Shown here: positions 21,763-32,071 of the stretch, in pieces | Layout: every line of letters begins with the position of its first letter | How positions within the stretch are numbered: the stretch's first letter is position 1 | Assembly (NCBI RefSeq): GCF_027409185.1 | Contig: NC_084472.1 | Coordinates: 19,330,524 to 19,394,523 of the forward strand | Length of the DNA stretch: 64,000 bases | Direction of reading: 5' to 3' | DNA from: Cynocephalus volans | Taxonomy: Eukaryota > Chordata > Mammalia > Dermoptera > Cynocephalidae | Translations under genes and position numbers: made by a program | The notes under the pieces: generated by a model | What the model was told of the DNA's origin: nothing | Database searches by the model: none | What the model saw: only the letters and a program-made list of their open reading frames with translations

Positions 21763-22886
21763 AAAGGACACATCTTTATTTGAATTGCTTAGGATGGAAT
21801 ATCTTAAGATCCAGAGAACATAGGTATCAGAAGCCACAGAAACAAAGAAGATGGTAAAACTACTCTGCGTAGCACCAGAAAAAAAACTGTTTCCCTCATG
21901 AGGAGAGGAGAAAGAAGGTAGTAAAAAAGTTTGAAGTGGAAGGACTTTTTGGATGAAGGGCCAAAGGAAATTTCTCAGGAGTGTCTGAAAGTATCCCCAG
22001 CAGTCAGTGCTGATTACATTCCTATGATATAAACCTCCAAACCTTCAACAAAGTCTACTATGTATGGGAACAGAGACCCAGAGCCAGAGGTGATCATGAG
22101 AATATCAGCCTGTCAATCTCCCATCCCTTTATCTCACTGCTCCCTCCCTCAGAAATGTGTAGAAATCTCACAGAAGCCACCAGAGTCCCACTGGGTATGG
22201 ACTATGGTTCATGCCAATATATCTAAACTTCAAAGTACTGGGATATTTTACCTGACATTCTGATCTGCAAAGAAAGAAAAATGAAGTAGACTTGCAGATA
22301 GATGCAGAAATGAAAGATCAGGTGCTCCAGAGAGAATGAAAGTAAGGAGGCTTTCTATTTCCTGGTTCTAATTCCTCATTTGGCGAGACTGACTCCCTGC
22401 TTTTGAAAAATCTACATCCCTATAATTCCTCTTAGGACACTTTTATAGCCTCAAAATAAATCCCTTCCCTTTTTGATTGAAAGTAGGTCAAGTTCATTTG
22501 TGACTAAAAGAATTTTGACTAAGATTTATATAATATACATATAAAGGGGCATGATAAACAAACAGCAAAACCAGGTCAATAGTTATTGGAAGTTTTAATC
22601 ACACTGGCTGCTATTCCAGGGAGGAAATGTGATACCATAACAATACAGTGAGTAATAGTATTGTCTCATTTTTCCAAACTAATGTTCCACAGAATACTTC
22701 ACACAGTATTAGGAAGGGGTTTATAAGTACAGTATGCTATAAAAAGGAGTGTTCTGATGTCAAATACATGTGAGAAATACTATCACAATAAATGACTTCT
22801 GAGCAGTAAGGGAGACTTTTTTTTGAAGGAAGGAATGTTCAAACCCTTTCTTCCCATTAAGTGGCAGAAAGAGACGGTATGTCATT
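21763..22886. other. no gene seen
   Basis: No coding gene or confidently named repeat. The stretch ends at the target duplication of the L1 that follows. Confidence 0.4.
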
Positions 22887-22899
22887 GAAAGGAACTTAA

Positions 22900-25800
22900 T
22901 TAAACAGCATTCTACTTAATGACATATGGGTCCAAGAAGAAATCAAGCAGGAAATCAAAAAGTTTATTGAAACTAATGAAAACAATGATACATCATACCA
23001 AAACCTGTGGGATACTGCAAAAGCAGTATTGAGGGGAAAATTTATTGCATTAAATGCTCACTTCAGAAGAATGGAAAGATGGCAAGTGAACAACCTAACA
23101 CTTCACCTTAAAGAACTAGAAAAACAAGAACAATCCAATCCTAAAGTTAGCAGACGGAAAGAAATCATTAAGATCAGAGCAGAACTGAATGAAATTGAAA
23201 ACCAAAAAACAATTCAAAAGATCAACGAATCAAAAAGTTGGTTTTTTGAAAAGATAAATAAAATTGACAAACCATTAGCATGGCTAACAAAAAAAAGAAG
23301 AGAGAAGACTCAAATAACAAAAATTAGAAATGAAAAAGGCGATATTACAACTGATTCATCTGAAATACAAGGAATCATTCGAGACTACTATAAACAACTA
23401 TACGCCAACAAATTTGAAAATCTGGAGGAAATGGATAAATTTCTGGACACACACAAGCTCCCAAAACTGAACCGTGAAGACGTAGAAAATTTGAACAGAC
23501 CAATAACAATAAAGGAGATTGAAGCTGTTATCAGAAGGCTCCCAACAAAGAAAAGCCCAGGACCAGATGGATTCACAGCAGAATTTTACCAAACATTCAA
23601 AGAGGAATTGACACCGATTCTTTACAAACTATTCCAAAAGATTGAAACGGACGCAAATCTCCCAAACTCATTCTATGAAGCAAACATCATCCTGATACCA
23701 AAACCAGGTAAAGATATAACCAAAAAAGAAAACTACAGGCCGATATCCTTGATGAATATAGATGCAAAAATCCTCACTAAAATACTAGCAAACAGAATAC
23801 AGCAACACATACGAAAAATTATTCATCATGATCAAGTGGGATTCATCCCAGGGATGCAAGGTTGGTTCAACATACGCAAATCAATAAATGTGATACACCA
23901 TATTAATAAACTCAAACACCAGGACCATATGATCATCTCTATAGATGCTGAAAAAGCATTTGATAAAGTTCAGCACTCATTCATGACAAAGACCCTCTAT
24001 AAGTTAGGTATAGAGGGAAAGTATCTCAACATAATTAAAGCCATATATGACAAACCCACTGCCAATATCATCCTGAATGGGGAAAAGCTGAAAGCTTTTC
24101 CTTTAAGAACAGGCACTAGACAAGGATGCCCACTCTCACCACTCCTATTCAACATAGTGTTGGAAGTACTAGCCAGAGCAATCAGAGAAGAGAAGGAAAT
24201 AAAGGGCATCCAGATTGGAAAAGATGAAGTCAAACTGTCCCTGTTTGCAGATGACATGATCCTATATATCGAACAGCCTAAAACCTCTACAAAAAAACTG
24301 TTGGAATTGATAAATGATTTCAGCACAGTAGCAGGATACAAAATCAACACACAAAAATCAGTAGCATTTCTTTTCTCCAATAGTGAACATGCAGAAGGAG
24401 AAATCAAGAAAGCCTGCCCATTTACAATAGCCACCAAAAAAATAAAATACTTAGGAATTGAGTTAACCAAGGAGGTGAAAAATCTCTATAATGAGAACTA
24501 CAAACCACTGCTGAGAGAAATTAGAGAGGATACAAGAAGATGGAAAGATATTCCATGCTCTTGGATTGGAAGAATCAACATAGTGAAAATGTCCATACTA
24601 CCCAAAGTGATATACAAATTCAATGCAATCCCCATCAAAATTCCAAAGACATTTTTCTCAGAAATGGAAAAAACTATTCAGACATTTATATGGAACAATA
24701 AAAGACCACGAATAGCCAAAGCAATGCTCAGCAAAAAAAATAAAGCTGGAGGCATAACACTACCTGACTTTAAGCTATACTACAAAGCTATAATAACCAA
24801 AACAGTATGGTACTGGCATAAAAACAGACACACTGACCAATGGAATAGAATAGAGAATCCAGAAATCAACCCACACACTTACTGCCATCTGATCTTTGAC
24901 AAAGGCACCAAGCCTATTCACTGGGGAAGGGACTGCCTCTTCAGCAAGTGGTGTTGGGATAACTGGATATCGATATGCAGGAGAATGAAACTAGATCCAT
25001 ACCTCTCACCGTATACTAAAATCAACTCAAAATGGATTAAGGATTTAAATATACACCCTGAGACAATAAAACTTCTTAAAGAAAACATAGGGGAAACACT
25101 TCAGGAAATAGGACTGGGCATAGACTTCATGAATACGACCCCAGAAGCACGGGCAACCAAAGGAAAAATAAACAAATGGGATTATATCAAACTAAAAAGC
25201 TTCTGCACAGCAAAAGAAACAATTAAAAGAGTTAAAAGACAACCAACAGAGTGGGAGAAAATATTTGCAAAATATACATCTGACAAAGGATTAATATCCA
25301 GAATATATAAGGAACTCAAACAACTTTACAAGAAGAAAACAAGCAACCCAATTAAAAAATGGGCAAAAGAGCTAAGTAGGCATTTCTCTAAGGAAGATAT
25401 CCAAATGGCCAACAGACATATGAAAAAATGCTCAACATCACTCAGCATCCGGGAAATGCAAATCAAAACCACATTGAGATACCATCTAACCCCAGTTAGG
25501 ATGGCTAAAATCCAAAAGACTATGAACGATAAATGCTGGCGAGGCTGCGGAGAAAAAGGAACTCTCATACATTGTTGGTGGGACTGCAAAATTGTGCAGC
25601 CTCTATGGAAAATGGTATGGAGGTTCCTTAAACAATTGCAAATAGATCTACCATACGACCCAGCCATCCCACTGTTGGGAATATACCCAGAGGAATGGAA
25701 ATCATCAAGTCGAAGGTATACCTGTTCCCCAATGTTCATCGCAGCACTCTTTACAATAGCCAAGAGTTGGAACCAGCCCAAATGCCCATCATCAGATGAG

Positions 25801-25974
25801 TGGATACGGAAAATGTGGTACATCTACACAATGGAATACTACTCAGCTATAAAAACGAATGAAATACTGCCATTTGCAACAACATGGATGGACCTTGAGA
25901 GAATTATATTAAGTGAAACAAGTCAGGCACAGAAAGAGAAATACCACATGTTCTCACTTATTGGAGGGAGCTAA
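22900..25974 (+). CDS. LINE-1 ORF2p remnant: reverse transcriptase and C-terminal domain
   Basis: An open frame of 1024 codons begins at the truncation point (TTA AAC AGC...) and ends at TAA 25972-25974. It has no start of its own: the AP endonuclease that occupies the first ~240 residues of a ~1275-residue ORF2p is missing, so this is a fragment. Counting from the TTG at 23029 as residue 1, [12 protein letters not shown] lies at about 176-187, RT motif [13 protein letters not shown] near 302-313 (Asp306), [13 protein letters not shown] near 363-375 and the catalytic FADD at 406-409 (24244-24255). The C-terminal Cys-rich motif CX3CX7HX4C is intact at 25534-25587. The RT core therefore looks catalytically complete, but without endonuclease, ORF1 or promoter it is very unlikely to be expressed or mobile. 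In a source element this protein makes cDNA at nicked target DNA and would also mobilise the SINEs here. Confidence 0.9.
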   Translation, partial: LNSILLNDIWVQEEIKQEIKKFIETNENNDTSYQNLWDTAKAVLRGKFIALNAHFRRMERWQVNNLTLHLKELEKQEQSNPKVSRRKEIIKIRAELNEIENQKTIQKINESKSWFFEKINKIDKPLAWLTKKRREKTQITKIRNEKGDITTDSSEIQGIIRDYYKQLYANKFENLEEMDKFLDTHKLPKLNREDVENLNRPITIKEIEAVIRRLPTKKSPGPDGFTAEFYQTFKEELTPILYKLFQKIETDANLPNSFYEANIILIPKPGKDITKKENYRPISLMNIDAKILTKILANRIQQHIRKIIHHDQVGFIPGMQGWFNIRKSINVIHHINKLKHQDHMIISIDAEKAFDKVQHSFMTKTLYKLGIEGKYLNIIKAIYDKPTANIILNGEKLKAFPLRTGTRQGCPLSPLLFNIVLEVLARAIREEKEIKGIQIGKDEVKLSLFADDMILYIEQPKTSTKKLLELINDFSTVAGYKINTQKSVAFLFSNSEHAEGEIKKACPFTIATKKIKYLGIELTKEVKNLYNENYKPLLREIREDTRRWKDIPCSWIGRINIVKMSILPKVIYKFNAIPIKIPKTFFSEMEKTIQTFIWNNKRPRIAKAMLSKKNKAGGITLPDFKLYYKAIITKTVWYWHKNRHTDQWNRIENPEINPHTYCHLIFDKGTKPIHWGRDCLFSKWCWDNWISICRRMKLDPYLSPYTKINSKWIKDLNIHPETIKLLKENIGETLQEIGLGIDFMNTTPEARATKGKINKWDYIKLKSFCTAKETIKRVKRQPTEWEKIFAKYTSDKGLISRIYKELKQLYKKKTSNPIKKWAKELSRHFSKEDIQMANRHMKKCSTSLSIREMQIKTTLRYHLTPVRMAKIQKTMNDKCWRGCGEKGTLIHCWWDCKIVQPLWKMVWRFLKQLQIDLPYDPAIPLLGIYPEEWKSSSRRYTCSPMFIAALFTIAKSWNQPKCPSSDEWIRKMWYIYTMEYYSAIKTNEILPFATTWMDLERIILSETSQAQKEKYHMFSLIGGS

Positions 25975-26255
25975 ACATTAATATATAAATTCACACACAC
26001 ACACATACACACACACACACACAAATCGGGGGGGGGAGGGAAGAAGATGTAACAACCACAATTATTTGAAGTTGATACAACAAGCAAACAGAAAGGACAT
26101 GGTTGGGGGGGAGGGGGGGAGGGAGAAGGGAGGGAGGTTTTGGTGATGGGGAGCATTAATCAGCTACAATGTATATCGACAAAATAAAATTAAAAAATAA
26201 AAAATAAAAAATAAAAAAATAAAAAAATAAAAAAATAAAAAAAAAAAAAAAAAAA
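25975..26255 (+). repeat. L1 3'UTR with CA repeat and two G-rich blocks
   Basis: CA run at 25992-26022, G-run plus GGGAGGGAAG near 26028-26044, a spacer, then GGGGGGGAGGGGGGG-type sequence at 26104-26138 and the A-rich tail. The same two-block layout occurs in the L1 end at 1-326. Runs of three or more G in both blocks could form G-quadruplexes. Confidence 0.85.
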
Positions 26256-26364
26256 GAAAGGAACTTAAAAGGTGATCACCTCCTGAACAACAAAAAGTAT
26301 AAACAAAAGTAGCTAAAATAATAGATGTAATATCAATCTGAAGACAAAATCTAGTTCACCTCTA

Positions 26365-26545
26365 ATGCAGTATAATATAATGATTAAACACATGAGTTCT
26401 AGAGCTAGGCTGCCAATCTCACTGTAACTACTTCCTTATTTCTAAATAATACCTACCTTACAATGTTTTGTGAGAATTAAATGAGTTACTATATAAAAAG
26501 TGCTGAAGAGGCAAACATTTGAAAATATTGCTTGTTATTATAAAG
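26365..26545 (+). repeat. MIR
   Basis: Sense MIR: TAATGCAGTATAATATAATGATTAA, GAGTTCTAGAGCTAGGCTGCC, CTACTTCCTTATTTC, TTTTGTGAGAATTAAATGAG, AAAGTGCTGAAGAGG. Confidence 0.75.
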
Positions 26546-27880
26546 AAGCTAGCCTAAAATCTGTAACTTCCAAGAAAGACTGAGAACTTTCTAGATTTCA
26601 AATATCAGATCAAAGATAGTGAGTGACCAGTCCAGAATGAATCAACTTGCGACATAAAAGAGAACTGCAAGTGACACCACAGGAAGCCAAAAAGTCAAGT
26701 ACTATGATCAGAACCAGGACAGAGTATTTTACAAAACCCTGTTGAAAGACTTGGTAGTTAACCCCAGAACCATAATTTAGTTATAGCTTTATAGTATTTC
26801 TATTTTGTATATGCAATTATTTTTTATTATGTTCTGATTCATATCCCATTTAAATGGTTTTAAGGAGATATACTGTACCTGGGGGCAACCATTTACATTT
26901 GCATGGCTGTCATATCTCCAAGGTCATGTCAACAGGGCCTAAATAACTCCTCTAATGTAATATTAACTTACTTGAATCATGTGTGGATGATCACTTTCTT
27001 AACTAAAGTAATTACTTTCATCTTGGTCTCAGACATTGTTTGACCACTATCATAGAGTTTTTTAAACTGATAATTAATGCTTACCAGAATTATCTCAAAT
27101 AAATTTTTACCCTTAGAGGTTTTGTAAACTAGTATTAACAAAAACAAATCCTCACAGATATCAAAACCTGGTGTAATTATATAAAGAAAAATAGCGAAAA
27201 CTTTGTAATTACATACAAAAAATTTTTTGTTATTTTATATAACCAAACTAAAACTCAAAATAGTTGGTACAATATTAGATATGCCAGAAATATGAAACAA
27301 AAATATTGTGATCAGAAATTCTCCTTCAAAATATAATTATCTTGTAAAATAAGTTGAGTTTATCTAAAACCATAAAAGTGATAGTTACTATGTTACATTT
27401 GCTTACAATTCTCCTTGGGAATGATAATTTTGTTTCCTGCAAAATTAATTTTTTTCTTTTCTTTTCTTTTGTCATTTTTTTCTTTTTGTGTCCCCCCAAA
27501 TTATTTACCCACAATACTGAGATATCTAACAGTGTCCACTGATTTTTCCAATTTTATAAAAATTATTTAATACTTACAAATGTGAATGCACCACATCCCA
27601 TATGCTAGTTTCTTGAGAACTCTTCATATTTTATGCAGAGTTTTTTAGCTAGATATGACTTGATAAACCGAACATCTTAAATCCTTCATTTTGAGCAAAC
27701 TGGAAATCACAGTAACAATACCCAAAGTGATAGAACCATAATTCAGATCTCCAAGGCTCAAAGTTCTTTAGATGTTATATCTGCATTGTTTTAATAGTTT
27801 TATGTGGGTTTGATTTTTTTTTTCCTGACAAAAATTGCTTATATAAAACAAACGCATTTTTATTTCCCTTGGTTAAATAA
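26546..27880. other. no gene seen
   Basis: AT-rich with poly-T/CTTTT runs near 27450-27490. Open frames on both strands at 27326-27542 lie in low-complexity sequence. Confidence 0.4.
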
Positions 27881-28242
27881 AATTTACTAATTTCATTGCT
27901 GGGTCATATGGCCAAACATTTTTAAGAAAATGACAAACTGTTTTCCAGAGTGACTGTACCATTTTATATTCCCACCAACAGTGTCTGAGAATTCCAGTTG
28001 CTCCACATCTGCACCAATGCTTGGTATGGTTGGCTTTTCAATTACACACATTCTAATGAACATGTAGTGGTATGTCACTGTGTTTTTGATTTGTGTTTCC
28101 CTAATGATTAGTGATCTCAAGCATCTTTGCATGTGCTTACTTGCCACCCATACGTCTTCTTTGCTGATATGTCTGTTCAAATATATTCAGACTATTTTTT
28201 ATTGGGTTATTTTCTTTTTATTAACTTTTAAGGGTTCTCTAC

Positions 28243-28376
28243 TTTTTTTTCTTTTCTTTTCTTTTTTCTTTTCTTTTTTTTTTTTTTTTTTGCAGCTAGC
28301 TGGTACAGGGATCAAATCCTGAACCCTGGCATTATCAGCACCATGTTCTAACCAACTGAGCTAACCAACCAGCCCT
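28243..28376 (-). mobile_element. tRNA-Ile-derived SINE, monomer, antisense
   Basis: T-rich tail complement (28243-28291), then GCAGCTAGCTGGTACAGGGAT, and TTCTAACCAACTGAGCTAACCAACCAGCC, the antisense A box and head. Flanks are GGTTCTCTAC (28233-28242) and GGTTCCTTAC (28377-28386). It sits inside the antisense L1. Confidence 0.92.
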
Positions 28377-28921
28377 GGTTCCTTACATATTCTCGATATA
28401 AGTCCTTTTTATCTGATATATAATTTGCAAATATTTTCTCCCAGTCTATGGCTTATCTTTTCATTTCCTTAACAGCATCTTTTGAAGATGAGACGTTCTT
28501 AACTTTGAGAAAATTTATGAATTTTTTTCTCTTTTGGATCATGCTTTTGGTATCATATCTAAGATATCTTTGTATAACTCAAAGTCACAAAGATTTTCTC
28601 CTATGTTTTCTCCTTGAAACATTAAAGTTTTATTTTTTATATTTAGGTCCATGATCTGTTTAAGTTAACATCTGTATGCGGTATGGATAGTTCTTCTTTT
28701 TTAATAGATATATATCCAATTTTCCAGCACAATGGTTGAAAAGACTCTCCTTTCTCCATTGAACTATCTTTGCACCTTTGTCAAAAATCAGTTGATCATA
28801 TATGTGTGGGTCTATTTTCTGGACTCTTTATTCAATCTCAATGAATTTTTATTATCTAACTTTACGCCAATCCCACACCATTTTGAGCTTTATAATAAAC
28901 TTTAAAATCACGTAGTGTAAG

Positions 28922-29092
28922 TGGTATGTTACAACTGGCTTGCACCCATTCACAATAGCTAATCATGTGCATCTCTTCCCAACTCTGTGTTCAGTGACGT
29001 CACATCAGTAGCTTGAAATCAGCCACAGTCTATTTTCACCACAAATATATTCCCAGAGAGTTCACTGTTAAACATTTATCAGTACACCACTG
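28922..29092. mobile_element. ~171-bp insertion in L1, probable hAT-like DNA transposon
   Basis: It splits the L1 text between TTAAAATCACGTAGTGTAAG and AGTGTAAATTCTCCAACTTTG. AGTGTAAG (28914-28921) and AGTGTAAA (29093-29100) fit an 8-bp target duplication with one mismatch, the size made by hAT transposases. The ends GTGGTATGTTAC and GTACACCAC are roughly inverted repeats. Family not named. Confidence 0.5.
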
Positions 29093-29274
29093 AGTGTAAA
29101 TTCTCCAACTTTGTTCTTCTTTTTCAAAGTTGTTCTGGCTGTTCTAGGTCCTTGGCATTTCAATATAAATCTTAGAATCAGCCTGTCAATTAATACAAAA
29201 ATACTGAGATGTTTATTTAGATTGCATTAAATCTATAGATCAATTTTGGGGAAAATGACATCTCAAGAATATTG

Positions 29275-29448
29275 AAGCCCACGTTCATTATCTTCCAGAT
29301 GCTGTGGCTACCACCACGCTGCTCTTCAGATTCTGAGGTTGGATTCTGTGTCCTTGAAGGTGGGTGCGATAGTGAAAGAGGAGCCCTGCATGCCTTGGGG
29401 GTCGCTGGGGAGTGGCATGGGTGTCAGCACTTGGTGGAGCAGAAACAA
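29275..29448. other. GC-rich orphan insertion in L1
   Basis: About 174 bp from AGCCCACGTTCATTATC to GGAGCAGAAACAAATAC interrupt L1 text that is continuous on both sides (...GAATATTGA / AGTATTGAGTCTTCC). Base composition is clearly richer in G+C than the host L1. On the minus strand a frame can be read that ends in a stop with a serine/threonine-rich tail, but I cannot identify a parent gene, and there is no A tail. Confidence 0.45.
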
Positions 29449-29604
29449 ATACAGTATTGAGTCTTCCAATCCATGAACCCTATATATCTCTCAATTTAAT
29501 TGGGTATTCTTTAATTTCCATCAGTAATATTTTGTAATTATTAGTTATAATTCTCACATACCTTTTCTGAGATTTGTACCGAAATATTTCTTATTTTTTG
29601 ATAC

Positions 29605-30711
29605 TTTTAAAGGAAATTCCAGGTTCTGCTGGCTAAATCCAGATTCTTGGTGTCTTGAATAAAGAATTGGGTGAGACATGCCAGAGGTGAAAAACAAACA
29701 GCAGTTTTATTTAGCAAAGCCAGAATATACTCCAGTGAGGATGGAGCCGGCTCAAGCCAGAGAGTGGCTCAAGAGTACCAATGGTTACATTCCCAGGGAT
29801 TTAGGTCCTCTTAGTTGGATTTGGGTTGTTTGGTCATTGGTTGAGCTCTGAGTATAGTCTCTGTCCTAGTGGTTAAAGTGATTGGCACCCTAGCTGGTGG
29901 AGCTCATTGGTCCAGCGTGGGGGGAGGGCTCCCTGTCTGGAATTGTCTTTGTCTCCTGTGGCCGCTTTGCACATGTGCATGTCTATGTCCTCGGGGAACC
30001 AGTTGTCCCAGTTGTACCACTTGCCAATAACCAGGTTTCCTCCTCCCACTTTTGTCTGTCTAGCATCCTATCTCATTTTCCGCCTGAGGGACATGATCCC
30101 CATAAATCTTTATGGGTTGTATAGGGGTGATGGTCCTGCCTATTGGGGATCACAAAACTCTCGCCTTACCTGATCTAAGTGGGAGAGTGGGATTAGGGGC
30201 AAATGGCTGTGGTTAGTCCAAGGTGTGTCAGTGGGAGAGCTGTTCAGGGTCTTTTATAGGAAAAGGAGTTAAGGAGTACAGGCCAGCATCACGGGAGGTG
30301 GTCCATTCTGTTCTTCCTGGTTGCATTATGGGCACATACTCAGTTAAGGCTTTGGTCCTTGTGCCTGCTTACTAGGTCCAAGATGGTAGTGGTGTTCATT
30401 ATCATCACCCCAAGAAGGTCACTGTAGCAGTCACATTGAAGCTTTCTGTGCATGAGGGAATTCCTAAAGGGGTCTTAACGTTAATCTGTAACTTAATTTT
30501 TACAATTACAGTCAACAAGCCTTGGGGAGGGGTTTTGCAACTCAGTGAATATCTGTTCCCCTCTTATCTCAGTTTATTTCATCAGGGCAGGCCATGGGGT
30601 AATGATGTGCCCTGGGGAATCTCATGACTAAGGAGTGGAAAAGTAATGAAGTGTCCTCTGCAGAGAAAATGGAGTCAGTTTGGTTCATAGGCCTAGCCTT
30701 ACTTTATCTCA
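29605..30711 (-). mobile_element. solo LTR of a class I endogenous retrovirus, antisense
   Basis: Read on the minus strand it starts TGAGATAAAGTAAGGCTAGG, has GAACCAAACTGACTCCATTTT, a polyadenylation signal in GCTAAATAAAACTGCTG, and a U5 with CATGTCTCACCCAATTC and a CCAAGAATCTGG end. All are typical of gammaretrovirus-like LTRs. The host L1 carries ATAC on both sides (29601-29604 and 30712-30715), consistent with a 4-bp target duplication. The expected terminal CA at the 3' LTR end is not preserved, so that border is less certain. No gag, pol or env sequence is attached. Confidence 0.7.
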
Positions 30712-32071
30712 ATACTACTTGATATGTTATTATAAGCAGTATTATTTTCCAAACTTTAATTTTACATTACTCTTTGCTATTATTTGTTGATTATGGTTTT
30801 TCTATATTGATCATATATACTACAAACTTGCTAAGTTATTAGATCTAGAATATTTTTATAGATCCCACAGGATTTTCTACATACACTTCATAGTCATGTT
30901 GTCTGCAAATGAAGACTGTTTTACTTCTTCCTTTCCAATCTGTATGGCCTTTAATATTTTTCTTCCCTTAATGCACTGGCTGGAACCTCTAGTACAACAC
31001 TGAATACAAGTGAGCATCCTTGCCTTGTTTCTAAACCCAGGAGAAAATCTTTCAGTCTTTCACCACTATGATGTTAGCTGTAGATTTTTCATAGATGCCA
31101 TTTGTCAAATAAGGAAGTTCTCTTCCATTCCTAGTTTATGAATAATTTTTATCAGAAATGGATGTTGTATTTTATCCAAAAATTTTTTGCATCTATTGAG
31201 ATGATTCTATGGTCTCTGCTTTTAGAATTTGTTAAATATGATAAATTACATTGATTTTTTAAAAAATGTTATACAAACTTTACATTCCTAGATTAAAATT
31301 CCACTGTGTTAGACTGTAATATCCCTCTTATATGTTGTTGGGTTCAATTTGCTAGAATTTTGTTTAGAATTTTGCACCTATTTCATGAGGCATATAAATC
31401 TGTTCCTTATTATGTCTTTGGTTTTGGTATCAGAGTAATGCTGACCTTATAAAATGAGTTAGGAAGTATTTCCTTCTCTTTGATTTTCTGGAGTTTACAT
31501 CAAATTTGTGTTATTTCTTCCTGGACTGTTCGTAAGAATTCACCAGTGAAACTATTCACTAATGAATCTCTTTGCCTGGAGTTCTTTGTGGTTGGGTTTT
31601 TAACTACAAATTAAATGTCTTCAATAAATAAAATGCTATTTCTTCTTGAGTGAATTTTGATAGTTTGTGTCTTTCAAGTAACTGTGTCCATTTCATCTAT
31701 GAGGTTGACTATTATCGGTATAAAGTTGTACATAATACTCCCTTATACTTCCTTTTAACATCTGTTGCATCTGTGGTCATATGATTTCTCTCATTCCTAA
31801 TACTGATCATTTGTGTTTTCTCTCCCAACCCGCTGTCCTGATCAGTGCGGCTAGAGGTTTATCAATTGTATTGATTTGGTCAAAGAAGCAGCTTTTGGTT
31901 ACACTGATTTTCTCTATCATTTTTCTGTCTTCGAGTTCATTGATTTCTACTCTGATTTTTATTATTTTCTTTTCTCTTCTTTTTCTAGTTTCTTAAAGTA
32001 GAAGCTGAGGTCACTGATTTGAGATCTTTCTTTTTCCAACATAGACATTTAGTGTTATAAATTTCCCTCTT

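Larger units (their letters stand above)
22900..26255 (+). mobile_element. young, 5'-truncated LINE-1 (3.36 kb)
   Basis: A perfect 13-bp duplication GAAAGGAACTTAA flanks it (22887-22899 and 26256-26268). The element starts inside ORF2, downstream of the endonuclease domain. It carries the rest of ORF2 without a stop, a 3'UTR with CA and G-rich runs, and an AATAAA-rich tail built of AAAAAT/AAAAAAAT units. Retention of a >3-kb open frame and of a perfect target duplication indicates recent insertion. Confidence 0.95.

Noticed and set aside
23388-25823. Antisense open frames of 62-165 codons within the L1
   Set aside because: Shadows of the conserved ORF2 frame on the opposite strand.
28080-28654. 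Hydrophobic Leu/Phe-rich open frames suggesting membrane proteins
   Set aside because: Antisense L1 is T-rich and yields Phe/Leu-rich frames. These follow L1 text and SINE tails.
29272-30173. Short frames on + strand in and near the solo LTR
   Set aside because: They cross the LTR and L1 borders and do not match retroviral proteins.
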